Below, in pieces: positions 1 to 5,753 of a stretch of DNA of 5,916 bases (its first letter is position 1; each line of letters opens with the position of its first letter). The stretch is taken from assembly GCA_945878385.1 (NCBI GenBank), contig CAMCTE010000167.1, positions 1-5,916 of the forward strand, given 5' to 3'. Under the pieces are notes generated by a model, which worked only from the letters and a program-made list of their open reading frames with translations, was not told the DNA's origin and ran no database searches. Both the position numbers and the translations under genes were made by a program. This DNA is from Azohydromonas lata NBRC 102462 (GTDB lineage: Bacteria > Pseudomonadota > Gammaproteobacteria > Burkholderiales > Burkholderiaceae_C).

Positions 1-14
1 CCGGTCAAGGCCGG

Positions 15-102
15 TGGCGGAGGCTGTGAGATTCGAACTCACGGACCCTTGCGGGTCGGCAGTTTTCAAGACTGCTGGGTTAAACCACTCCCCCAAGCCT
101 CC
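15..102 (-). tRNA. tRNA-Ser, anticodon UGA
   Basis: Read on the minus strand this folds as a complete type II tRNA of 88 nt, including an encoded 3' CCA (15-17). The acceptor arms (96-102 and 19-25) pair perfectly as GGAGGCT/AGCCTCC, and G is the discriminator base. The anticodon stem GCAGT/ACTGC encloses the loop CTTGAAA, giving anticodon TGA at 66-68, which reads UCA and other UCN codons. The long variable arm (GACCC-GCAA-GGGTC) is typical of serine tRNAs, and the T arm is GTGAG-TTCGAAT-CTCAC. The 5' end lies 13 bases after the apaH stop codon. It may therefore be read from the apaH transcript. A TAAACT hexamer (113-118) overlapping that stop could be a -10 box, but no well-spaced -35 accompanies it. 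No terminator can be judged because only 14 bases remain to the window edge. Confidence 0.97.
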
Positions 103-115
103 GAAGCCCTGCAGT

Positions 116-940
116 TTAACGGCCCGGCAACTGCGCTGCTTCACAAGCGGTCTGTTGCACCTCGCGCCGCCCGCCGTCCACCCGCACCCCAGTGAGCGCG
201 CCACCCCACACGCACCCCGTGTCCAGTGCCAGAAGGTCGGGGCGGTTGATCAGGCCCAGGGTGCTCCAGTGCCCGAAGGCCATGGGCGTGCCCGAGGTGC
301 GGCGCTGGGGCAGTTCAAACCAGGGCAGCAAGCCCGCCGGCGCATCGGCCGTCCCTTCTTTCACCTTGAAATCCTGCGTGCCGTCAGGGCTGCACCAGCG
401 CATGCGGGTGAGGGTGTTGATGATGCAGCGCCAACGCTCAGGCCCCTGAAGCTCGTCTTGCCACAAGGCCGGTTCGTTGCCGTACATCCGCGGCAGGAAC
501 TCGCCCAGCTCTGGGCCCTGCAGAAGGGTCTGAACTTCGCCGGCGTGCGCCAGCGTGTCCTGCGCCGACCACTGCGGCGCCACACCCGCATGCACGCACA
601 GCCAGCCCTCCACCTGCAGGGCCAGAGGCCGGTGCGCCACCCAATGCAGCAGGGCCGCCCGGTCAGGCGCTTGCAGCACATCGTCCAAGGTGTCGCTGCG
701 GTGGGCCGGGCGCACGCCATGCGCCACCGCCAGCAGATGCAGGTCGTGGTTGCCCAGCAAGGCCTGTGCACTGCTGCCCATGCCCATGAGGCGGCGCAGC
801 ATTGCAGCACTGTCGGGCCCGCGGTTGACCAGGTCGCCCAGCACCGTCAGTTGGTGCCGCGACGGTGAAAAGTCAAACAACGCCAACAGGCGCTCGAAAG
901 CGCCCAAGCAGCCTTGAAGGTCACCGATGAGCAGGTGCAT
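116..940 (-). CDS. apaH: Symmetrical bis(5'-nucleosyl)-tetraphosphatase (Ap4A hydrolase) ApaH
   Basis: This cytoplasmic metallophosphatase of the PPP family splits Ap4A and related dinucleotides symmetrically into two ADP. In E. coli it also removes Np4 caps from RNA. The 274-residue product is close to the family's usual length of about 280. The metal-site motifs occur in order: GDLQG (6-10), GDLVNRG (35-41), GNHD (63-66) followed by LHLL, and VHAG (116-119). The ApaH-specific FGHWS (222-226) and DTGCVWGG (240-247) near the C-terminus separate it from generic Ser/Thr phosphatases. Gln replaces the His of the classical GDxHG motif; from memory this is common in ApaH outside enterobacteria, so it is not a sign of inactivation. 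The ATG (938-940) starts four residues before the first motif, as expected, and AGG just upstream is a weak ribosome binding site. The gene diverges from the DUF21 gene at 1030, and a tRNA-Ser lies just downstream. The usual E. coli partners (apaG, rsmA) are not next to it. Confidence 0.97.
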   Translation of the reverse strand: MHLLIGDLQGCLGAFERLLALFDFSPSRHQLTVLGDLVNRGPDSAAMLRRLMGMGSSAQALLGNHDLHLLAVAHGVRPAHRSDTLDDVLQAPDRAALLHWVAHRPLALQVEGWLCVHAGVAPQWSAQDTLAHAGEVQTLLQGPELGEFLPRMYGNEPALWQDELQGPERWRCIINTLTRMRWCSPDGTQDFKVKEGTADAPAGLLPWFELPQRRTSGTPMAFGHWSTLGLINRPDLLALDTGCVWGGALTGVRVDGGRREVQQTACEAAQLPGR

Positions 941-1029
941 CGCCTGATTCTGCTACGCTTTGCGCCGTCTGCATTTCAAGCCGCAGCGCGCCGTGGGCCC
1001 CCTGGGCCCGCCCCGCGCGCGGCGCCCCG
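941..1029. other. Divergent intergenic region between apaH and the DUF21-family gene
   Basis: These 89 bases separate two divergent start codons and must hold, or be close to, promoters for both sides. The left half is of mixed composition. The right half (about 981-1029) is almost entirely G and C. No convincing sigma-70 promoter is visible in either direction. The best candidate for apaH is TTGAAA (complement of 974-979) with TAGCAG 18 bases on, which matches consensus poorly at the -10. For the rightward operon, TACGCT (954-959) has no matching -35. Confidence 0.5.
993..1011 (+). promoter_or_regulatory. GC-rich hairpin in the leader of the DUF21-family gene
   Basis: Two GGGCCC blocks (995-1000 and 1004-1009), separated by only CCT, can pair. 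In RNA the stem extends by U994-G1010 and G993-C1011, giving an 8-pair stem with a 3-base loop that ends 18 bases before the ATG at 1030. Outer GC-rich arms (988-992 with 1021-1025) could lengthen the structure right up to the start codon. No T run follows, so it is not an intrinsic terminator. A role in limiting translation is only inferred. Confidence 0.35.
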
Positions 1030-2334
1030 ATGGAACTCGCACTGCTGGTTGGTCTGATCCTGCTCAATGCAGTCTTTGCCATGTCTGAAATGGCGTTGTC
1101 TGCCAGCCGCAAGGCGCGCCTTCAAGTGCTCCTGGAAGCCGGTGACCCGGGCGCTGCAGCCGCCATGGACCTGCATGACAAGCCCACCAAGTTTCTCTCC
1201 ACCGTGCAAATCGGCATCACCTCCATCGGTGTGCTCAACGGCATCGTGGGCGAGGCGGCCTTCGCAGGGCCGCTTTCCGCCTGGTTGCAGGAACAGTTCC
1301 CGCTGTCGGACACGGTGTCGTCGTGGACAGCCACGGGTCTGGTGGTGCTCATCATCACCTTCGTCACCATCATCTTTGGAGAACTGGTGCCCAAGCGCAT
1401 CGGGCAGTTGCACCCCGAGGCGGTGGCGGTGGTGATGGCGCGGCCGATGCAGGCGCTGTCGCGCGCCACACGGCCCTTCGTGGCGCTGCTGTCCCTGAGC
1501 ACCGACGCGGTGTTGCGCCTGATGGGGCAGCATCGCCGGGTGGGCCCGGGCATGACGGAAGAAGAGATTGCCGCCAGCCTTGAAGAGGGCCTTGAAAGCG
1601 GCGTGATCGAAGAGCAGGAGCACCAGATGGTGCGCAATGTGTTCCGGTTGGACGAACGCCAAGTGGGCTCGATGATGGTACCGCGCAACGATGTGGTCTG
1701 GCTGGACATCAACGCGCCTCTGGCCGACCAGTTGCGCGTCATCGGCGAACACGCGCACAGCCGCTATCCGGTGTGCCGCGACGGCCTGCACGATGTGGTG
1801 GGTGTGGTCTCCTCCAGCGCGGCCTTGCCCGCCCTGGCGCGCGGGGAAACGCTGGATGTGGCCAAGCTGCTGCAGCCCGCGGTGTTCGTGCCCGAAACCC
1901 TTACCGGCATGGAGCTGTTGGAGCAGTTCCGCCTGTCGCGTGACGAACTTGTGTTCGTGGTGGACGAGTATGGTGAGGTGCAGGGCGTCATCACGGTGCG
2001 CGACCTGCTGGAAGCCATCACCGGTGAATTCACCCCGCCAAGCGACGACAATCCTTGGGCTGTCGAGCGCGGGGATGGTTCCTGGCTGCTCGACGGCCTG
2101 ATCCCCGCCCCGGAGCTCAAGGATCGGCTGGACATCAAGGAACTGCCCGACGAAGAGCGGGGCCGCTACAACACCTTGGCCGGCATGATCATGCTGCTGT
2201 TGGGCCGCGTCCCGCGCACGGCCGATTCGGTCCAATGGGCCGGCTGGCGCTTCGAGGTGGTGGATCTGGACGGCAAACGCATCGACAAGGTGCTGGCCAC
2301 ACCCCTTGCACCCATCGGAGAAACGAATCAATGA
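1030..2334 (+). CDS. DUF21-CBS-CorC_HlyC membrane protein, PaeA/YtfL-like
   Basis: This inner-membrane protein belongs to the family often annotated as hemolysin or HlyC/CorC, whose members export Mg2+/Co2+ or, for E. coli PaeA (YtfL), polyamines. The 434-residue product opens with an N-terminal DUF21 domain of about four hydrophobic segments (roughly 2-20, 55-80, 101-120, 130-158). It carries the family signature MSEMALSASRKARL (18-31) and GELVPKRIG (117-125). Two CBS repeats follow (about 210-335), marked by MVPRNDVVWLD (216-226), SRYPV (244-248) and VDEYGEVQGVI (311-321). A C-terminal CorC_HlyC domain (about 345-425) ends in RFEVVDLDGKRIDKVL. Motifs such as PKRIG, VPETLT, SWLLDG and LDIKELP agree with YtfL as I remember it, so I favour the PaeA subgroup over CorC. 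The transported substrate cannot be read from sequence. The ATG is the only plausible start. It lacks a Shine-Dalgarno sequence and sits behind a GC-rich hairpin. The stop overlaps the next start. Confidence 0.92.
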   Translation: MELALLVGLILLNAVFAMSEMALSASRKARLQVLLEAGDPGAAAAMDLHDKPTKFLSTVQIGITSIGVLNGIVGEAAFAGPLSAWLQEQFPLSDTVSSWTATGLVVLIITFVTIIFGELVPKRIGQLHPEAVAVVMARPMQALSRATRPFVALLSLSTDAVLRLMGQHRRVGPGMTEEEIAASLEEGLESGVIEEQEHQMVRNVFRLDERQVGSMMVPRNDVVWLDINAPLADQLRVIGEHAHSRYPVCRDGLHDVVGVVSSSAALPALARGETLDVAKLLQPAVFVPETLTGMELLEQFRLSRDELVFVVDEYGEVQGVITVRDLLEAITGEFTPPSDDNPWAVERGDGSWLLDGLIPAPELKDRLDIKELPDEERGRYNTLAGMIMLLLGRVPRTADSVQWAGWRFEVVDLDGKRIDKVLATPLAPIGETNQ

Positions 2335-3116
2335 GCACCCCTGAGAACAACACCGCCGCCACGCCCAAGGACAACCTGTTCACCGACCTGCAGGCCCTGG
2401 ACCGTGGCGCACACCGCCAACTGCGCTTGTCGCGCCTCATCCACACCGACTACTCCCCAGCGCGCGGCATGAACTCCATGTTCGCCAACGCGGTGGAATT
2501 CATCGACCTGGCACGCGAGTACCCTGTGGTGTTCGTTCGTTCGGGTGACCCCAAGGCCGAAGGCGCCACGCTGGAGGTGGCGCCCATGACCGTGTTGGGC
2601 TTGAAGCGCGGCGAGAACCTCTACCTCAAGGAAGACGGCTCCTGGGCGGCGTCCTACGTGCCGGCGATGCTGCGCTCCTACCCCTTCGCCATGGTGCGCA
2701 CCGATGACGAGAATTACATCGTCTGCTTCGACAAGGCCTGGGGTGGCTTCAGCGAGCAGGACGGAGAGCGCCTGTTTGACGACGCGGGCGAAGCCACGGA
2801 ATTCACCAAGGGCGTGCAGGGCTACCTGGAACAACTCGACGGCGAAATGGCCCGCACGCGCGGCCTGTGCCAACGCCTGGTGGAGCTCGATCTGCTGGAG
2901 AGCATGCGCTTTGACGCGCAGTTGGAAAACGGCCAGACCCTGGTGGTCGATGGCTTCCTGGCGGTCAATGAACAGAAGCTGGCCGAGTTGCCCGATGCCA
3001 CGGTGGTGGAACTGCACCGCAGCGGCATCCTGGCCTTGATCCATGCGCACCTGGCCTCCATGGGCATGATGCGTCGCCTGGTGGAGCGCCGCGTAGCGCT
3101 GAAGTTGCCGGCCTGA
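2331..3116 (+). CDS. SapC family protein
   Basis: The product has 261 residues, close to the roughly 250 of the family. Family name and function come from Campylobacter fetus SapC, associated with the S-layer; it is unrelated to the SapC permease of peptide ABC transporters. Recognisable family features in order are FANAVEFIDLAREYPVVFV (51-69), VLGLKRGENLYL (88-99) followed by DGSWAASYVPAMLRSYPF (102-119), a conserved CFD (132-134), the DGERLFDDAGE segment (144-154), and a C-terminal block AVNEQKLAELPDATVVELHR (211-230) leading into a hydrophobic helix with ILALIHAHL. I see no signal peptide or clear membrane segment, so it is probably cytoplasmic or peripheral. The ATG at 2331 overlaps the upstream TGA as ATGA, with GGAG at 2317-2320 serving as a rather distant ribosome binding site. 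The longer open frame back to 2055 only reads through the upstream gene in another frame. Translation is probably coupled to the PaeA-like gene. The biochemical role is unknown. Confidence 0.9.
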   Translation: MSTPENNTAATPKDNLFTDLQALDRGAHRQLRLSRLIHTDYSPARGMNSMFANAVEFIDLAREYPVVFVRSGDPKAEGATLEVAPMTVLGLKRGENLYLKEDGSWAASYVPAMLRSYPFAMVRTDDENYIVCFDKAWGGFSEQDGERLFDDAGEATEFTKGVQGYLEQLDGEMARTRGLCQRLVELDLLESMRFDAQLENGQTLVVDGFLAVNEQKLAELPDATVVELHRSGILALIHAHLASMGMMRRLVERRVALKLPA

Positions 3117-3129
3117 TGCCCGCCTTGCC

Positions 3130-4338
3130 ATGAGCAGCGCATATGGCGACATGCTCGGGCATCCGGCCACCGCGCAGCTGTTCGCTGCCCCGGCCGTGGT
3201 GCGGGCGATGCTGCGGCTGGAGCGCGAACTCGTGCGGGCCCAGGCCGAACTGGGCCTGGTGGCCGCCGACCATGCGCAGACGGTGGCGGCTTGCTGCGAA
3301 GACGAGCCTGACCACTTGCAAGCGCAGGAACTGGTGGCGCAGGCGGCCGCTTCGGGCAGCCTGGCCATTCCTGTGGTGAACTGGCTCAAGGCCCGCGTGC
3401 GCGAGCGCGATGCTGCCGCCTTGGTCGCCACGCATCTGGGAGCCACCAGCCAAGACCTGATCGACACGGCCATGTCGCTGCAGGGCCAACAAGCACTGGC
3501 CCTCATCGACGCCCAGGTGCAGCGCGTCTTGCGCTCCATCCTGCGTCTGGCGCAGTCCCATGGAAGCGCGCCCTTGCTGGCGCGCACGCTGATGCAGCCG
3601 GCCTTGCCTACCGTGCTCGAGGCCCGCCTGTTGAATTGGGCCCTGCCGCTGCAACGCTGCCGCGAACAGTTGACGCTGCGGGGTGCGCAGGCCTTGACGC
3701 TGCAGTTGGCCGGCCCGGTGGGCACCGGCGCGGCTTGGGGCGAACGCGGGGTGGCGCTGCGCAAGGCCGTGGCCCACCGCTTGGGCTTGCCGCTGCATGC
3801 GTGGGCCTGGCAGGTGCAGCGCGACGAAGTGGCGCGCTTGGCCGCCGAATTGGGCGTGCTGGTGGGTGCGATGGCCAAGGTGGCCGCCGATGTGGCCCTC
3901 ATGTCGCAGGCCGAAGTGGGAGAACTGCAGGAATCGACTGCCCCGGGCCGCGGCGGTTCATCGGCCATGTCCCACAAGCGAAACCCGGTGGGTGCGATGG
4001 TGGCCCTGGCAGCCCTGCACCGCGCGCCGCAGCGGGTGGCGGCGGTGATCGGCGCCATGGCCCACGAACACGAACGAGCCTTGGGCCCGTGGCAGGCCGA
4101 AGGCGCCGAATGGGCCGACCTGTTCGTCATCGCGGCCGGGGCCTGCGCGGCCATGGCCGACGCCCTGGAACATGCGTCGGTAGACCCTGCGCGCATGGCC
4201 CACCATCTGCATGTATTCATGGCGGGCTCTGCTGCGCAGGCCACGCATGGTGCTCCGCGCTTGGAGGCCGGCCCGGATGCCCTGCAAGCCCAGCGAGCGG
4301 TGTGTTGGGCGGAGTTGGCGCGCCGCTTGAGCGCCTGA
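3130..4338 (+). CDS. pcaB: 3-carboxy-cis,cis-muconate cycloisomerase PcaB (short form)
   Basis: The enzyme cyclises 3-carboxy-cis,cis-muconate to 4-carboxymuconolactone, the step after protocatechuate ring cleavage in the beta-ketoadipate pathway. It belongs to the fumarase/aspartase superfamily and is expected to be a cytoplasmic tetramer. The 402-residue product shows the superfamily regions THLGATSQD (101-109), GPVGTG (195-200) and the signature GSSAMSHKRNP (276-286), with the mobile-loop Ser. HEHERALGPWQAEG (312-325) is characteristic of PcaB rather than of adenylosuccinate lyase. Characterised Pseudomonas and Acinetobacter PcaB are about 450 residues. Here similarity fades after about residue 360, and the usual last domain is missing or replaced by roughly 40 unlike residues. 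No neighbouring frame restores it, and shorter PcaB forms exist in rhizobia. ATG 3130 lies 13 bases after the SapC-family stop, with no obvious ribosome binding site, so coupled translation is likely. The next gene encodes the two following steps. Confidence 0.91.
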   Translation: MSSAYGDMLGHPATAQLFAAPAVVRAMLRLERELVRAQAELGLVAADHAQTVAACCEDEPDHLQAQELVAQAAASGSLAIPVVNWLKARVRERDAAALVATHLGATSQDLIDTAMSLQGQQALALIDAQVQRVLRSILRLAQSHGSAPLLARTLMQPALPTVLEARLLNWALPLQRCREQLTLRGAQALTLQLAGPVGTGAAWGERGVALRKAVAHRLGLPLHAWAWQVQRDEVARLAAELGVLVGAMAKVAADVALMSQAEVGELQESTAPGRGGSSAMSHKRNPVGAMVALAALHRAPQRVAAVIGAMAHEHERALGPWQAEGAEWADLFVIAAGACAAMADALEHASVDPARMAHHLHVFMAGSAAQATHGAPRLEAGPDALQAQRAVCWAELARRLSA

Positions 4339-4407
4339 CAAGGGCTGCATCGGTGCGGCCGCGCAATCACAATACGGTCCCCACTCTGACCCTTCAGGAG
4401 CATCCCG
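4339..4407 (+). promoter_or_regulatory. Gap before pcaCD with a good ribosome binding site at 4396-4400
   Basis: The 69 bases between pcaB and the fusion gene hold AGGAG at 4396-4400, seven bases before the GTG at 4408. This spacing is ideal and decides the start codon. It is the strongest Shine-Dalgarno sequence among the plus-strand genes here. No terminator and no well-spaced sigma-70 promoter are visible in the gap, so read-through from pcaB is the simplest reading. Confidence 0.7.
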
Positions 4408-5634
4408 GTGAGCCCATCCGACCTGCCGCCGCGCGACGACGATTTTGACCGCGGCCTGCGCAACCGCCGTGCCGTGTTGGGTGAAGATTGGGTGCGCCAG
4501 TCCACCGCCGGTGCCAACGGCTTCAATGCCGATTTCCAGCACCTGATCACACGCTACGCATGGCACGAGATCTGGGGCCGCCCCGGCCTTGACCACCCCA
4601 CACGGCGCCTGCTGGTGCTGGGTATGACCATGGGCATGGCGCGCTGGGAAGAGTTCGAGCTGCATTGCCGCGCGGCCATACGCGGCGGCGTTCCCCTTGA
4701 AAAGATTCAGGAAACCCTGCTGCAAGGGGCCATCTACTGTGGCGTGCCCGCGGCCAATACCGCCTTCAAGATCACCACCGCCATCCTGCGTGACGAAGGT
4801 CTGTTGCCCGCCCCTGCGCCCCTGACACCGGATGCGCGTGTGCAGATGCACCACACTTTCAGTCAGCCGCAGTTGCGGGTGGCCTTGCAGGGCGTGAACC
4901 GGGGCCAGCCTGTGGTGCTCAGCCATGCCCTGGGGCTGGACCTGCACATGTGGGACGACCTGGCCCAGGCCTTGGCACCACACCATCCCGTGTTGCGTTA
5001 CGACCACCGCGGGCACGGCGGCTCAGGCAGGGGCGACGACAATTTTTCTCTGCACGACCTGGTCGATGACGCCGCGCGCGTGATCCGTGAATGGGGCCGT
5101 GGGCCGGTGGCCTTCATCGGCTTGTCCATGGGCGGCATGGTGGGCCAGGGCCTGGCCATTGAACACCCGGATTGTGTGTCGCACCTGTTGCTGGCCAACA
5201 CCACATCGGCCTACCCGGAAGCCGCCCGTGCGGCGTGGGCGGCCCGCGTACAGGCGGTGCAGGAAGGCGGCATGCCCGCGGTGGCAGACATGGTGGTGCA
5301 ACGCTACCTGCATGCCGCGTTCCGGCAGCAGCAGCCCGGGCTTGAACATCGCCTTCGCGCAACGCTCTTGCGGCAAGATGCGCAAGCGTATATCGCAGCT
5401 TGCCGAGCGGTGGCAGCAGTGGACTGGACGAATCAGTTGCACCGCGTTCGATGCCCGACGGAGGTACTGGCGGGGGCCATGGATGCAGGCGCCACGCCAG
5501 AAATGGCCCAGACACTGGCCGATGGCATTCAAGGCGCCCGGTGTACGGTGCTGCCCCAGGCCAGCCATCTCAGCGTGGCCGAATGCCCCGAAGCGTTCGT
5601 GCAGTGGGTGAAAGCCGGCTTGTTGCGAGCCTAG
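4408..5634 (+). CDS. pcaCD: PcaC-PcaD fusion: 4-carboxymuconolactone decarboxylase / 3-oxoadipate enol-lactonase
   Basis: This bifunctional protein of 408 residues carries out two consecutive steps: decarboxylation of 4-carboxymuconolactone to 3-oxoadipate enol-lactone, then hydrolysis to 3-oxoadipate. Residues about 10-130 form a full PcaC domain (AhpD-like fold), seen in FNADFQHLITRYAWHEIW (39-56), the ELHCRAA helix (84-90) and LLQGAIYCGVPAAN (104-117). A Pro/Ala-rich linker (132-141) leads to an alpha/beta hydrolase matching PcaD. That domain has LSHALGLDLHMWD (171-183) at the oxyanion region, RYDHRGHG (197-204), the nucleophile elbow GLSMGG (Ser240), and probable triad partners Asp359 (in AGAMDAG) and His387 (in ASHLS). 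Both halves look complete with their key residues intact. The start is GTG, supported by AGGAG seven bases upstream. It follows pcaB in the same direction. The order is C then D, the reverse of actinobacterial PcaL. A two-gene misread is unlikely because one frame runs through the linker without interruption. Confidence 0.94.
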   Translation: MSPSDLPPRDDDFDRGLRNRRAVLGEDWVRQSTAGANGFNADFQHLITRYAWHEIWGRPGLDHPTRRLLVLGMTMGMARWEEFELHCRAAIRGGVPLEKIQETLLQGAIYCGVPAANTAFKITTAILRDEGLLPAPAPLTPDARVQMHHTFSQPQLRVALQGVNRGQPVVLSHALGLDLHMWDDLAQALAPHHPVLRYDHRGHGGSGRGDDNFSLHDLVDDAARVIREWGRGPVAFIGLSMGGMVGQGLAIEHPDCVSHLLLANTTSAYPEAARAAWAARVQAVQEGGMPAVADMVVQRYLHAAFRQQQPGLEHRLRATLLRQDAQAYIAACRAVAAVDWTNQLHRVRCPTEVLAGAMDAGATPEMAQTLADGIQGARCTVLPQASHLSVAECPEAFVQWVKAGLLRA

Positions 5635-5639
5635 TTCCC

Positions 5640-5667
5640 GAATTTTTCCTTCAAATCGTGAATTTTT
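5640..5667. repeat. Direct repeat GAATTTTT, 20-base period
   Basis: Two identical 8-base copies start at 5640 and 5660, so they lie on the same face of the helix two turns apart. In AT-rich DNA this could arise by chance. It could also be a pair of protein binding sites or an UP-like element upstream of the regulator gene. Confidence 0.3.
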
Positions 5668-5691
5668 AAGTTTTGTTGCTGGTCAGTTGTG

Positions 5692-5719
5692 TTGTCAACG
5701 ATTTCGCACTTCGTAGAGA
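5692..5719 (+). promoter_or_regulatory. Possible sigma-70 promoter of the XRE regulator gene
   Basis: TTGTCA (5692-5697) matches five of six bases of the -35 consensus. TAGAGA (5714-5719), 16 bases on, is a poor -10 with three matches. The -35 lies inside the GTTGTCAAC palindrome (5691-5699), which would suit autorepression by the downstream regulator. The weak -10 keeps this tentative. Confidence 0.22.
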
Positions 5720-5753
5720 CTGTTACCACCTACTGATTCGATAGTTCGGCCCT

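Larger units (their letters stand above)
5635..5753. other. AT-rich intergenic spacer
   Basis: By hand count this spacer is about 41% G+C, and 5641-5680 is only 25%, against about 70% in a sampled stretch of pcaCD. It has no open frame of note. It contains GAATTTTT twice (5640-5647 and 5660-5667), exactly 20 bases apart, and a small palindrome GTTG-T-CAAC (5691-5699). I see no GC-rich stem followed by T residues, so a terminator for the pca genes is not evident, although T runs are present. Confidence 0.6.

Noticed and set aside
14..868. A 284-codon plus-strand open frame across the tRNA and apaH
   Set aside because: It runs through a tRNA gene and the opposite strand of apaH, which has all its catalytic motifs. 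The translation has no recognisable domain.
951..979. Promoter for apaH (TTGAAA with TAGCAG at 18 bases, minus strand)
   Set aside because: The -10 matches only three of six consensus bases and would place the transcript start almost at the ATG. The evidence is too weak to list as a feature.
2055..2330. Extended N-terminus for the SapC-family gene
   Set aside because: The extra frame overlaps the transporter's C-terminal domain, has shadow composition, and the family similarity begins only after ATG 2331.
976..2331. A 451-codon minus-strand open frame antisense to the DUF21-family gene
   Set aside because: It is His-, Gln- and Arg-rich, as expected from mirrored GC-rich codons, has no family match I can see, and lies fully opposite a well-supported gene.
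4355..4362. GCGGCCGC palindrome after pcaB as a terminator
   Set aside because: It is a short self-complementary sequence with no loop and no following T run, so it is not a credible terminator.
2328..4550. A 740-codon open frame on the minus strand, antisense to the SapC-family gene and pcaB
   Set aside because: Its translation is dominated by Arg, Ala, Ser and Cys with no recognisable motif. Long antisense frames arise from GC-rich third positions in the real genes on the plus strand, which have clear family motifs.
3958..5016. A 352-codon minus-strand open frame antisense to pcaB and the fusion gene
   Set aside because: It spans the gap between two well-supported opposite-strand genes, has His/Gln-rich shadow composition, and shows no motif.
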